DNA of 64,000 bases from Hermodice carunculata (Eukaryota > Annelida > Polychaeta > Eunicida > Amphinomidae): positions 84,673,706 to 84,737,705 of the forward strand of contig OZ026619.1 in NCBI GenBank assembly GCA_964020975.1. Reading direction: 5' to 3'. Position 1 is the stretch's first letter. Each line of letters opens with the position of its first letter. The translations under genes and the position numbers were made by a program. The notes beneath the pieces were generated by a model. The model saw nothing but the letters and a program-made list of their open reading frames with translations, ran no database searches and had not been told where the DNA came from. Below, in pieces: positions 1 through 10,739 of this stretch.

Positions 1-22
1 TTATTAGAGGGGGACACTTGTA
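1..22. mobile_element. Right end of a TA-flanked MITE, cut by the window edge
   Basis: The first 22 bases resemble the right terminal inverted repeat of the MITE at 9508-9695 (a TTATTA, then a G-run, then ACACT/ACACTT and GTA). The rest of the element would lie outside the window. Inference from similarity to one other copy. Confidence 0.4.
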
Positions 23-803
23 TAGTCTTAACTGGTTTGGATGCTTCTGCTACTCATCAGGCACTTGTATCTTGCATAAAATTACATCGAATCACTGTTT
101 TAAACCTACCCCAAAAACATGACTTTCAATGTATAGAGCTTTTTAAAGCTACTTGTTTTATTTCGCAGAGGTATATGGTATTGATGACTTTGCAATACCC
201 TGCTTAGCATGCAACTACTGCAGCAATCAGCATAGCAAACAGTTGTCCACTGATCAGAGCCAACTACAATATGGATAACAAGGGATATCTTAACACATGG
301 GCCCCCTAGTGCCAAATAGTCTGATAACTCGCTAGTGCTGGAGGCAGGAAAACCACGAAAAATATCCGCTTCCGGGGACAAGGAAAAGTAAATTTGTACA
401 TATAAACGTGTCACAATTTACATCAAACATAACCTGGCTTGTCACTAAAGAGGTGATAAATGACTGATAATTGATAAATTTATAGATATCAAGGCTAGAA
501 ACAGGTTTATAGAAAATACCACCATGCACCTCCAATACAAGAGAGTACTGGGCAATTTAGCATTAGGGGGCACGTGTAAATTACCAGGCATGAAAGAGCT
601 CAGATATTGATCTGATATCAGCTATTTTGTCCCATGCCACTGAAGGTGGCATAGGGGGACATAGGAATAGTAGGGATAGGGGCTGTGTCCATCTGTCACG
701 TCCATCATGTCCGTCACAGCCAATAACTTTCCACATTATTATTCAGTTGCCTTCAAAGGTGGTCAGAGTATGCATCCAGGTCAACCCTTGGCTGGAATTG
801 TTT
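23..803. other. Intron sequence with no recognised feature
   Basis: No exon-like reading frame or recognisable repeat was seen. Because ABHD18 coding exons start at 1782 in the middle of the protein, this stretch is most likely an intron of that gene. Confidence 0.4.
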
Positions 804-1412
804 ATGGGTGACTTTGATCTCCAGGTCACCCATGCATACATGCCTATTAGGTGGGTCCCTATCAAGTTTGTTCAAATGTCACGGTCCAGTGATTTTTGGA
901 TATTGTATGACTTTTTTTGTAGATTTTCTGACAAAATCTTGAAAAAAATCTTTTTCTCCAAAACCACCAGGCAGATTGCTTCGAAATTGCATAGGGACAC
1001 TTCTGGGTACCCTTAGACCCTCATTTGTTCAACAGATGGCGCTGCGATTCTTTTCTATTTTTTTATGTTTTTACTATTTTTTACATCTTTTCTAAAACTG
1101 TCACTCAGATTATGCTGAAACTTGGTGAAAATATTTCTTGTACAAAGTTCACACAAATTTGTTGCAGGTGGCATTGCTGTCAATCCTTGTTTTTTTAAAC
1201 AATTTTTGTAAGTCTGGTACTTATCAGTCAGTGGATATATTCCTAATTGATCACTTTGTAAGTGAATGGAAATTGCTGTGGTAATTCACATTTTTGACTT
1301 CTTCTCCAAAACTGTCTGCCAGATTCACTTCAAACTTGGTGGGGATGTACCTTGGGTGTATGTTTACAACACATAATGTGGCAGGGGACATTGATCCTTT
1401 GGATCATCTAGT
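804..1412 (+). mobile_element. Family A repeat fragment (internal part)
   Basis: Phrases typical of family A recur here: 'accaagtttgttcaaatg'-like text, 'cacggtccagtgatttttgg', 'ttcaaacttggtgggg' and the 'gttcacnaggtggcgctg' module. The left edge carries a perfect 9-bp inverted repeat (804-812 with 825-833). The right edge near 1390-1406 has a short GATCC/GGATC hairpin followed by CTAG. No intact 5' family A hairpin is present, so the copy is partial. Confidence 0.55.
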
Positions 1413-1781
1413 AACACTTGATTTCAGCTAAATTGATCGTGTATTTTCTTCATATTATTTCAGCTATTTTAGACTTCTGTTGTTTCTTGTTTTTCAGATA
1501 GATTTGGGGAATTGTCAGATATTTTTTAATTGACTAAAGAATGACACATTAATCCACCATTTTTCATATGCATATATATATTATGTGAACACTAACTCCC
1601 GTCAGCTTTTAGGGGCCATTCCTCTAAATTTTCTGGATACTTTCTATACCCATTTAAGTTGTGAATAATTTTCCAAGTGGCATGTTAAGGACATAATTGT
1701 AAATGCTTGTGAAATCTGTAGATCGTGTCTTGTACAAGTGGCCACCGTATCAGTGCGTGATGGATGAGTCTATGTTTTCAG

Positions 1782-1886
1782 GGGGTGTTGAGTGGAGCCA
1801 TTCCATGGAAGACTCTACAAAACCAGTATTCACAAGACAGCGTATATGAGACAGAGATAACCAAGATGGTGGAGTCACCGGAAGTT
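1782..1886 (+). CDS. ABHD18: ABHD18 internal coding exon (phase 0 to phase 0)
   Basis: The exon follows a TTTTCAG acceptor (AG at 1780-1781) and ends before GTAAGT at 1887, giving 35 whole codons. The peptide starts GVLSGAIPWKTLQNQY and continues to KMVESPEV. It matches the segment of animal ABHD18 that reads GVLS.SI.W..LE.QY...VYE.EI..M in vertebrates, as I remember the family. It lies between the nucleophile-elbow region (upstream of this window) and the family-specific C-terminal part. The next exon continues in frame with LRETDAFKLGQ, as in ABHD18 (T-D-S-F-K-M-G-Q in human). Function is described with the large exon at 3634. Confidence 0.9.
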
Positions 1887-2462
1887 GTAAGTGGCATGCT
1901 GGGATTAGCACATTTTTATGTTGATAAATGGGATGCGAAATCAACAGCAAGTAATTTCGGGCTCTTTATGAGTAGTTAAACACACCTACACACACAGAGG
2001 ATTCACTGTCTCGTACTGAGACTCTGCAATCACCACATGTCGAAAGTACATTCATGTGTAACTTCACAACATGGTGGTCACTAGTGGTTACATAATCCAG
2101 GCTGGTAACCTATTCTTGGTCAGAGTATGACTCACTCAATAGCTTTCCTTTGCAATGTGCCCAACTCATGCCAAGGAAAGCTAGGGCATGCCTTGAATGG
2201 TCTTACAGACAAATCTCACCAGAGTTGCCATGTAACCCTTGCCCCCTTGAACTGTACAGGAGCATAGCAGCAGCACATGGCGTGTATTGCAATATTGTCA
2301 AAACTGTTGTATGGAATACTTTTCTTTTTCATATCGATGTTCCACAGGTGGACCTTCTTCAAAATTGTTAAGGACATGGTGATCCAATCATTATGCATTC
2401 TGTGACATAGGATGCCTATCAAGTGTACAGTAGAATTCAAGCATTTTGCTGACTCACCAGAT

Positions 2463-2760
2463 CTGGTATACTGGTTTATATCTTGGGAATGGTGGACCCT
2501 AGGCACATTGTTAATATTGAACAGTCATAAGAAAGTATATATGGGGTTTCTTTTGGTGCTGTTAATTTTGACCTTGAGGGACCTTGAAAGGTCAAACTGA
2601 TGTATTGGCTTATATCTTGGTAATGGTGGATTCTGGACCCATAGTTACTGGAAAACATAAGTAGGAAAGTACCCGTGTGGTTTCTTTTTGTTGTGGTTAC
2701 TGTTGACTTTGAAGAACCTTCAAAGGTCACAGTGACATATAGGCTTATTTCTTCACAATA
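2463..2760 (+). repeat. Imperfect minisatellite, about 135-bp period, about 2.2 copies
   Basis: The phrase 'gtttatatcttgg(g/t)aatggtgga' occurs near 2470 and 2605, and a truncated third copy starts near 2738. Each unit ends with 'gaccttnnaggtca'-type half-sites. Such units are typical of the cores of hairpin-headed repeats elsewhere in the window. Confidence 0.65.
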
Positions 2761-2835
2761 GGAAACTGTTGGTCTCTAATACTACAGTCCATCTATGGAG
2801 CAGTGAAGTCTGCACTTGCAGAAGCAGCAGACTCC

Positions 2836-2871
2836 AGTCAGCAGAGCACAAAATAGTCATGGTCTTCTTGT
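2836..2871 (+). mobile_element. Decayed family A 3' end
   Basis: It reads GTCAGCAGAGC, then a degraded hairpin, then TCTTGTTTTTT. The same order (subterminal repeat, hairpin, CTTGTTTT) ends the better copies at 8953-8987 and 24133-24167. Confidence 0.5.
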
Positions 2872-3633
2872 TTTTTCTTAAAGGAGGTATTGGGGGGGGG
2901 GGGAGTTCAAATTTTGCTCGATATTGATATACACTTGGCAGAATTAAGATTCAGAACACTGAGTACATATATAGGAATTGTATTTGTCACTAATGCTGTG
3001 GCAGCTTGCCATTGCAGCTGTTGCACTTACAATTGTTGCCATATATATAAATATGTCTAGCCTGGACGTGCAGAGAGTTTTGAAACACAATTCTGTTGTG
3101 ACGGATGGGGGCATTGCCTCTGCAGAGTAAGACCTCTGTCATCCGTGCTCATCTCTTTGGGGGCATACACACATGTATACTATGCTCATGCTATCTATTA
3201 GCCAAATAGTCTGTGGCCAAAAGATGTGTGTTTGACAAGCAAATTTGTTAAGATTTAGTCAAATTGGCTAAAGATATTTCAAGATTCATTTGACTTTAGT
3301 TGCACGTTCGTGGCAGTTTACTTAATTGTTAAGATTTATGGAGCATTATTTCAAAAAGTAGAACCAAGTTCCCATACAACATAGTTGGATGTCTTTGTGC
3401 TGTATAGAAATGCACCAATATACGATCTGAATAATTTTATTTCCACAACTTGTGAATGTCTCATGAAATCTTGGAGTATAATTAAACCTTACAAGAGCTA
3501 TATTTATTAGCATGTTCTTTTATAACTGTCTTGTTGGTTATAAATTTAATGAGAAAGATGCACTTTTATGCTTTACATGTACTTTTTTTGTACAAAAATC
3601 AATCTATATGAATTCAAAAATACTGTTTTGCAG

Positions 3634-4400
3634 CTTAGAGAAACAGATGCATTCAAGTTGGGACAGACTTTTGCAAAGAACTACCCAGAAAGCCTAGATC
3701 ACTTGAAGAAATTACGAACTCAGTACTATAAAGGAGTTAGTGTGAATGGCAGCTCAAATGACTGTGAATTTAAGAGTGAAACAAGTGTGAATGACAGCTC
3801 AAATGACCGTGAATTTAACAGTGACAAGAACAGCCCGCAACAAAGTTGCAAGGTCAACAGTGCTGCTGGGGCAAGTCATGAATCTTCCACGCCAACTTTT
3901 CAGGATGGCAAGGATTTTACGTTTGCTGTCCCAGAAGATACGCTTCCCGCCGAACAAGAGGGAAGAGATGTATTTCCACAAAGTGTCAAGGATAAACCCA
4001 ACGTGGTCTCATCAACTACTCAGATGCACACCTCAGCGAGACATTTCAGTGACCAATCCAGCAAGAAAAAGAAAAATAACAGCATCTATGATTCTATCAC
4101 GAAAGAACTCAATAAGAGAATAGTGGAGTCACTTACCTGGAAGCGCAAGCCGTCCTCAAAAAATACACTGCAGGATGAGTGTACAGACTTTATGAGGGGA
4201 ATTATGGATGACTGCACTCACCTGGGAAACTTTGATGTGCCTGTTGACCCAGAATTGGTCATAATTGTCGCAGCCAAACAGGATGCCTACGTGCCCAGGG
4301 ATTCTGTCCTTAGTTTGCAGGAGCTGTGGCCAGGGTCGGAGTTGCGCTACATAGATTCTGGACATATAGCTGCTTTTCTCTTGCACCAAAGTGTATTCCG
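3634..4400 (+). CDS. ABHD18: ABHD18 large penultimate coding exon with catalytic Asp and His
   Basis: 767 bp, from after a TTTTGCAG acceptor to a GTGAGT donor at 4401; it ends after two bases of an Arg codon. It opens with LRETDAFKLGQTFAKNYPESL, a helical segment conserved in ABHD18. Then comes a low-complexity Ser/Asn/Lys-rich linker of about 150 residues, then the conserved core DECTDFMRGIMDDCTHLGNF and VPVDPELVIIVAAKQDAYVP. The Asp at 4282-4284 and the His of DSGHIAAF at 4363-4365 sit where the acid and histidine of the alpha/beta-hydrolase triad are expected. The serine is encoded upstream of the window. Human ABHD18 has been reported as a mitochondrial lipid hydrolase acting on cardiolipin; applying that here is inference by orthology. 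The linker appears longer and more diverged than in vertebrates and carries a 45-bp duplication. Confidence 0.93.
3739..3828 (+). repeat. In-frame 45-bp tandem duplication within ABHD18 coding sequence
   Basis: Two consecutive 45-bp units (3739-3783 and 3784-3828) encode SVNGSSNDCEFKSET and SVNDSSNDREFNSDK. The unit is a multiple of three and keeps the frame. It lies in the poorly conserved linker, so it is likely tolerated rather than functional. Confidence 0.85.
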
Positions 4401-4572
4401 GTGAGTTTGTTTGAATTATGTAACTTTGTCCCCCAGCAGATTCGGGGAGGACTATGGGTCTGCGTGTGTACATTTGTCCTTACATCATTCCGTCCAAAAA
4501 TGCTCATCCCGACAATATTTGCTGTACCGCAGTGTTTAAAGACACCAAACATGGTGCATGGATGCTTCTTAG

Positions 4573-4800
4573 GATAACAGTGTGTGACATACCAAAATTG
4601 GGACACCTTGACCTTTGACGCTGTTGTACTAATGCTTGTCCAGACCACATTTCCTGTACTGTAAGAAGTGGGGATACACAAAACTTGGTGTGTGCATACC
4701 TTCTGTAACAGCAGTGTGTCATGTACTAAAATCAGGTCACCTTGACCTTTGACTGCTTATAGAAACTGTTTTATTGGCTATTTCCTATACTATAAGAATT
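4573..4800 (+). repeat. Imperfect tandem repeat, two units
   Basis: The phrase 'agtgtgtgacatacca' then 'caccttgacctttga' recurs about 140-150 bp later as 'agtgtgtcatgtacta' then 'caccttgacctttga'. Each is followed by 'tttcctgtactgtaagaa' or a close variant. It resembles the minisatellite cores of the hairpin-headed families. Confidence 0.55.
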
Positions 4801-5157
4801 ACAGATACCACTGACCTCTGGCAAGGGACTCACAATATATTGCCGCACAACAGAACTGCTCTTCTTACTTTCATTTTATTTTTATGGACCCACCTCCATA
4901 TGTTTTTGAGTCGTCAGTCAGTGTCTTGTTTGGCCCATCCACCATTTGGTAAACACAATATCTTGAAACTTTCTGGCCACATGAAAATCAAATTTACCTC
5001 CTTTCTACCTTGACACCATTTCCTGACTTGCTCACAGTTTGCCAACCTTGACCTCATTTACAAGGTCACAAGACCCACGCATGAGTGAAGTTGGACCAAT
5101 CAGTCAGTGTTTAGCATTTAAGTGGCTCGGAAATGTGACACACGGATATGGTTTGTT

Positions 5158-5183
5158 AGCTCAGCTGACTTGTCAGCTGAGCT
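5158..5183 (+). mobile_element. Family A 5' hairpin remnant
   Basis: TAGCTCAGCTGACTTGTCAG followed directly by CTGAGCT reproduces the 5' hairpin of family A with a slightly shortened loop side. The usual GTCCGTC-rich stretch does not follow, so the copy is truncated. Confidence 0.55.
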
Positions 5184-5692
5184 GATCGTCTGGGTGTACG
5201 AACAGGTTAATGGCAACAAGTCGAACACACAGCGAGGCTCACAAGTAAAGAAATACACAAGGACGGGTAGAATCACTCAGTCACAGATGAGTGGCTTCCG
5301 TACGTTTACCACCAGTTGCATCCTGTCATGACACTGTCTCACAGTGACAACAACAGCTAAATATCCTTGCCTTATGCCAATTCAAAATGTGACAAGTCCA
5401 TGCAGTAGGTCAATAGGAAGCCGACTGTTTTTTTATCCAGCCACTGTCTCTCAACAATTTACAATTTAGACTTCGCAAAAAGTATTGGCCAGGTTCTGTG
5501 CAAACATGCTTGGGGTGTACATGTACTTTGGCAAGTCTCTTGTAAGTTTGTTCAGTTAGTCATACTTTAGTGATTTTTGTCAGGTTTTATGTTCATAGGG
5601 GGAATCTTTAAAATGCTTCCTTAAAAATGTAGGACCAAGCACTTAGAACTGACACAGGGACACTTTTGGGAAATCAAAATTTTTTCTTTTTT

Positions 5693-5716
5693 GGGGGGGG
5701 GGGGGGGGGGGGGGGG
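5693..5716 (+). repeat. Homopolymer run of 24 G
   Basis: An uninterrupted run of 24 G preceded by a T-run. Long G-runs are difficult to sequence, so the exact length may be unreliable. Confidence 0.9.
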
Positions 5717-5744
5717 CGAGGGTTGAAACTGGTGATTTCATACT

Positions 5745-6300
5745 CCTGCATGGAGTATATTGGAATCCGCATGTCTGTCATTCCATCCGTCCCTAACACT
5801 TAACTTGTATCTGCAACTAGTCGCAGGATTTTCATTGGATCCCTTTCAAACTTTGCACACTTAACTGGCATGATGTGGGCCAGTGCATATTACATTTGCT
5901 GTGTCACTGCTTTCATTTTCTGATTTTTAATGATTTATTTACATGGTACAGATCCCAGGTAAATATACATGTTCATATTTATGGATGGGGTTTTTAAACA
6001 TGTATCCGCAACTAGTCCCTTGTTTTTCATTGGATCCCTTTCAAATTTGCCACACTTCATTGGCATGGTCTAGGCTAGAGCATATTACATTGGCATTATA
6101 GTGCTGTCATTTTCTGATTTTTTTTGAATGATAGGTAAACATACATGTTAATATTTATGGAGGGGGCTGAACTTGTATCCTCAACTAGTCTCAGGTTTTC
6201 CAGCAGAAGTTTTTTAAATTTGGTAGACTTTACTGACATGATGTGTGTTAGTGCATATTACATTGCCATGGTGCTGCTATCATTTTCTGATTTTTAATGC
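5745..6300 (+). repeat. Hairpin-headed repeat with 175-195-bp tandem units
   Basis: It begins with a palindrome ACTCCTGCATGGAGT, then 'tctgtcattccatccgtcc'. Three imperfect units follow, beginning near 5801, 5996 and 6171, each with 'aacttgtatcngcaactagtc', 'ttttcattggatcccttt' and 'ctgncattttctgattttt'. The order (short hairpin, GTCCGTC-like text, minisatellite) matches families A, B and C. Confidence 0.65.
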
Positions 6301-7214
6301 AAATATAATAAATTCACAAATTAGGATTATGTGCAGAGCTGAACTCAGAGTTTATATGTGCTCCCCTTTTTCAAACCATGCCAAATGCCTTGGGGATACA
6401 CTCTTCAGGGAGGCACATATACATGTTTAAGTGATCTTGAGCGCCAGAGTATATTATCGTGTCATTGCTAGATGACACTTCACTTTAGTTGCTTCTAATT
6501 TTTGAAAGGAAATTTTTGTGTATTATTTGAAAACTTTTTACTCCTTTTGGAAAATCCCCTGGGTAGATTCTTTTTAATTTGCTGCATATGTATCTTGACC
6601 CATATCTTTTTCAAACTTGTTGACAAAGTGTCATTGCTGTAACTTGTTGATTTCGGGGAGGGTCTCTAGAATTTCATAATAATCACGAAAGGGACATGAT
6701 AATAAAGTTAGCATAAGGGCACTAATGGAAATGTGTGTGTGTAATTTTCTGCAAACCTGTTTACCTCGGCTGCTTCAAACTTAATGGTACGGATAACAAT
6801 GGATAAGTCACTGCCAAGTTTGTTTACTGATCATACATCAATGAATTAATCTTTTTTTGTGTGTGTGTGTGTGTGAGAAGAGATACAAGAAAAGGCATCC
6901 TCTCTGAAATTGCTGGACACAATGAGATGTCAACAGCATCTGGTGGCATTTTTTTGTGGGCGTCATGAACAGGCCATATCATGAAAATGCATGTCGAGAC
7001 TCCGAATCTGAACTCCAGCTAAATGAGTCGTTTTCAACTGCTCGTGATTATTTTTTCAAAGGCACAGCATATGTGAGGCACATATGGAAGTGGAGAGATT
7101 GTTTCCGGGTGCACACTGCACCTACAGTGGCCACAGGCATGTCACCCTTCAAACCACTGAACTGACATCTGTGTGGATCATCCCTGTCTGGCCACATGAA
7201 AATAAAATTTCCAA

Positions 7215-7367
7215 AAATGTGCACTAAGTATCAGTTTCGATTATGCTCTTTCCAAAGGCAGATACATGTATACTAAATATCAGTTTTGATCATACTCTTT
7301 CCAAAAACATATACTAAGTATCAGTTTTGATCATACTCTTTCCAAAAACATATACTAAGTATCAGTT
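7215..7367 (+). repeat. Minisatellite, 40-bp unit, about 3.5 copies
   Basis: The start 'actaagtatcagttt' recurs at 7223, 7272 (actaaatatcag), 7313 and 7353. The last full units, each including 'gatcatactctttccaaaaa', are almost identical 40-bp copies, suggesting recent slippage or unequal exchange. Confidence 0.85.
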
Positions 7368-7639
7368 TGAATTTTTATTTGACTGCCAGGCTGAGAAAAT
7401 AACAGGGGACTGATTCTTCCACTGCATAGGTTAAGTACCTTAAGCCCAAAATGATCAAGGTCCAACTGTCACTTATCCTGACTATTACTGGTCAGTGGGT
7501 CCAGAGTCAACTGAGCTCAGAACTTTTTCTTTGTTTGGATCAAATGTGAATTATGACCTTTATGGGCTTTTTGTATGGTAGTGAATCATGCCATTGTAAC
7601 TGGTGCACGACCCTTTGCCAACCCCCCAACCCCCTTTTT

Positions 7640-8987
7640 AGCTCAGCTGACTTGTCAGTCAGCTGAGCTTTTGTGAGGGTCCGTTGTCCGTCCATCGTCC
7701 GTAATTCACATTTTTGACTTCTTCTCCAAAATCATCATCCAGATTGACTTCAAACTTGGTGGGGATGTACCCTGGATGAGTCTCTACCAAGTTTGTTCAA
7801 ATGGTCACGCTCCAGTGATTTTTGGATTTTTTTATGATTTTTGTTGGTTCTTTTTTGGGGCAAATCTTAAAAAATCTTTTTCTCCGAAACCGCCCACCCA
7901 ATTTGCTTTGATATCCCACAGGGACACTGCCATGGACTCCTAGTTCTTAATTTGTTCACCAAGTGGCGCTGCAATTTTTTTCTATTTTTTTTATGATTTT
8001 TTGTGTGTAGTACTATTTTTGACTTTTTCTCCTGAACTGTCACTCAGATTAAGCTGAAACATGGTGGATATATTCCTTGTAGAAGGGTCAAACAGATTTG
8101 TTCACTAGGTGGCACTGCTGTGGATTCTTGATTTTTAACAATTTTTTTCAATTCAGGTACTTGTCGGTCAATGCAGCTTTCCTATTGATTACTATGCAAG
8201 TCAAGGGACATTCTAATGCTAATTCACATTTTTAGCTCAGCTGACTAGTCAGTTAGCTGGGCTTTTTTGAGGGTCCGTCGTCTGTCTGTCCGTCATCGTC
8301 CACAATTTACATTTTCGACTTCTGAAAAAACGTATGCCAGATTTACTTCAAACTTGGTGGGGGTGTACCCTGGGTGAGTCTCTACCAAGTTTGTTCAAAT
8401 GGTCATGCTCCAGTGATTTTTGGGTTTTTTATGATTTTTTTTTTTTTGGGGGGGGGGGCAAATCTTAAAATATCTTCTCAGAGACCGCTCACCTAGTTGC
8501 TTTGATATCTCACAGGGACACTCCTGGGAACTTTTAGTTCAGAATTTGTTCGCCAGGTGGTGCTGCAATTTTTTGAATTTTTTTTTTTTTTTGGTGATTT
8601 TTTGTGTGTTTTTGTTATTTTCGACTCCTTTTCCAGAATCGTCACTCGGATGAAGCTGAAACTTGTTGGATATGTTCCTTGTAGACGGGTCAAACAAAAT
8701 TCTTCAAAAGGTTGACTCGGTTCATTTTTTCATTCATTTTTTGAAAAAGTGCAAAATTAAAAACAAATTTTACGAAACCTGAACATGGAGATTTCTTGTA
8801 ATGGAAACAACTTAGATAATTTTCGCCATATTTATGTTACACTTTGTAGAAATGGACCTTTGATAGGTCTCTACATATTTTATTCAAGTGGTCACACTGT
8901 ATTGATTTTTGCATAAATTTTTGGGTAAATTTTTAAAAATAAGCAGATGCATGTCAGCTGAGAACAGGATCATCATGATCCTCTTGT
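7640..8987 (+). mobile_element. Family A Helentron-like element, composite copy A1
   Basis: The 5' end is a perfect hairpin with 12-bp arms (AGCTCAGCTGAC at 7640-7651, GTCAGCTGAGCT at 7658-7669), followed by GGTCCGTTGTCCGTCC. The body contains the recurrent 'ttcaaacttggtggggatgtac', 'gttcaccaagtggcgctgcaa' and 'agattaagctgaaac' modules. A second, imperfect 5' hairpin at 8234-8263 restarts the same body, so one copy sits within or directly behind another. The 3' end has GTCAGCTGAG (8953-8962), the inverted partner of the 5' arm. Then come an 8-bp hairpin (AGGATCAT 8966-8973, ATGATCCT 8975-8982) and CTTGTTTT. No protein-coding capacity was seen, so the copy is non-autonomous. Assignment to Helentrons rests on architecture, not on a transposase. 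Confidence 0.7.
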
Positions 8988-9507
8988 TTTGTTTTGTTTT
9001 TGCTTTGTGTACAAAGTCATTGTAAGTGTCGTATGTGGTACCACTTAAGATATTCACTTGCAAATTAAAATACAGCTCAGTCTCAGTCACAAAACCATAC
9101 AAGCAATATAATGATCAGTGCTAGAAATAAGGAAAAATTTTCACTTGTCCACAAACCAAAGTGGAGTCATATTCTAATTGAACTATATGTAAATTTTGGA
9201 CAAGTGCACTGGCAAATTTACTTGTCCGTCGCAATTTTCACTTAGTACGGACAAGCGGATAAGCCCTATTTCTAGCCCTGATGATAGTTGTATCATGCAG
9301 ATTTACAGCCACACAGTTTAATATTCTATTGGGGGTGTTTTGCTGACAAAATGAACTAGGATGGTATGAGACTTGAGTCTTCATGGGATCTATTAATAGT
9401 TGTATGGTTTTGATATGCATCTACATGTGTACATCATGAAGAATGATTGAAAAAAGTATGAAGCCTGCTATGTAGGTCAAATATGAACTGGCATATATAT
9501 ATATGTA

Positions 9508-9695
9508 CACAGTGATCCCCCTCTAATAAGGCCACCCCGAATGCAACCAAAAAGTGGTCACATTAGAGGGGTGGCCTCTCTTCAGAGGGACAATTCAATG
9601 AAAATAAGACTTTTGTGGCATGGAGAAGTGGCCTTTGTAGCTATAGAGAGGATGATTTCACTTGAGGAGGGCCTTATTAAAGGGGGAACACTGTG
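9508..9695. mobile_element. MITE with TA duplications, 188 bp
   Basis: Left end CACAGTGATCCCCCTCTAAT and right end ending ...AAAGGGGGAACACTGTG are inverted copies, with TA on both outer sides (9506-9507 and 9696-9697). TA target sites and CAGTG termini are typical of Tc1/mariner-pogo derived MITEs. It ends about 60 bp upstream of the last ABHD18 exon. Confidence 0.75.
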
Positions 9696-9758
9696 TAAAC
9701 ACACACACACACGTATATGTATATATATATCTTTATCTTTTCTCTTTATGCCTTGCAG

Positions 9759-9819
9759 GAAAGCCATAATTGATTCATTTGAGAGGCAGATTAACAAGTA
9801 TTACAGTGAGTCGCAGTGA
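9759..9819 (+). CDS. ABHD18: ABHD18 terminal coding exon
   Basis: It follows the CCTTGCAG acceptor, completes the split Arg codon, and encodes KAIIDSFERQINKYYSESQ before TGA at 9817-9819. Vertebrate ABHD18 ends with A.YDAFERFLHKYAN, so both the sequence pattern and the stop position fit. The short last exon joined in the correct phase to the 4400 donor strongly supports the gene model. Confidence 0.92.
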
Positions 9820-10201
9820 GAGCAGTGGATAACACGGCACTCAAGATTTGACAGCCCACCATAGCAACTTGGCTCACAGATGAACAGTCTTTCACCACTA
9901 TTAATTTCTCACCATGTGAAAACATAATGATCTCAGAGGTGTATTCAGGTGGGAATGGACTCTGTATTGATAGCATGCCGGGTTGCCATTACTTGTGACG
10001 TAGAGAAGTTATTTATGAGCTCATTTACATATTATATATACAGCACATTGCCATTCAGTGACATTGCTTATTTTCTGCTGGAGATGGGTTTAGCATATTC
10101 ATATAGTGGTTGCACGGCAACTTAAATGTTTGTTAACAAAAAATGGTGTACAAAAAAAAAAAAGGAAAAAAAATCCATTATGAATTCCTTTTGTTTCATC
10201 T

Positions 10202-10425
10202 CCCTTTGTAAACCAGCCAAAGCCATCTGGTGGTCAAATGTCGTCTGCTTTAGTGTCTTGGGTTAATTTTAACAGTAATGAAAACAATTTGAACGACAGT
10301 GGGAGATGAGAACTACTAACATAGCACGCCAAGGTCAACAACTTCTATGGCATGTGTGGGGCACTTAATACCAAACCCATACCAAGGAAAGTTGTTGCCT
10401 AAATCGTAATTAAAGGGAGAAAGGG
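10202..10425. mobile_element. TTAA-type (piggyBac-like) MITE P1, decayed
   Basis: Ends CCCTTTGTAAACC and ...AATTAAAGGGAGAAAGGG are inverted. The interior contains the family's 'accaaggaaagttgttg' arm, read in the opposite direction to P5. The flanking tetranucleotides are no longer TTAA. Confidence 0.6.
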
Positions 10426-10665
10426 TTTGATGATATGTTACCTTCATTTTTCATCCACGGGGCTGTAACATGATCAGCTGGCTACCTAATGGTTAATGGG
10501 ACTTCTTTTTCCCTTAAATTCAATTGCTCTGAACTCAATGAATAGTACTTTAACATAGGTTCAATGGGAACTTGGTCAAAAATACTGAATTGAAAACTTC
10601 ACTTAAATGCCTGAAGGGCAAAAACTGTGAAAATTTACACACACACACAAACAAGTACACTTTAA

Positions 10666-10739
10666 CCCTAGAACTGCTGAATTGTTTTTTTTTAAACCCA
10701 TGTTTGGACCATATAAACATGGGCCCTGCAGCACAAGGG
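10666..10739. mobile_element. 74-bp TTAA-flanked palindromic mini-element
   Basis: TTAA lies on both sides (10662-10665 and 10740-10743) of an element starting CCCTAGAACTGC and ending GCAGCACAAGGG. Inside is a perfect 9-bp inverted repeat, CCCATGTTT with AAACATGGG. TTAA duplication and CCC/GGG termini are hallmarks of piggyBac-type ends. Confidence 0.6.

Larger units (their letters stand above)
1887..3633 (+). other. ABHD18 intron, 1,747 bp
   Basis: Bounded by GTAAGT and a TTTTGCAG acceptor, phase 0. It contains a roughly 135-bp imperfect tandem repeat (2463-2760), a decayed family A 3' end (2836-2871) and a G10 run near 2892. The remainder shows nothing recognisable. Confidence 0.85.
4401..9758 (+). 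other. ABHD18 last intron, about 5.4 kb, repeat-filled
   Basis: Bounded by GTGAGT and a CCTTGCAG acceptor, phase 2: CG at the end of the previous exon plus G at 9759 restores Arg. It holds a minisatellite (4573-4800), a family A hairpin remnant (5158), a G24 run (5693), hairpin-headed tandem repeats (5745-6300), a 40-bp minisatellite (7215-7367), a full family A composite (7640-8987) and a MITE (9508-9695). Confidence 0.85.
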
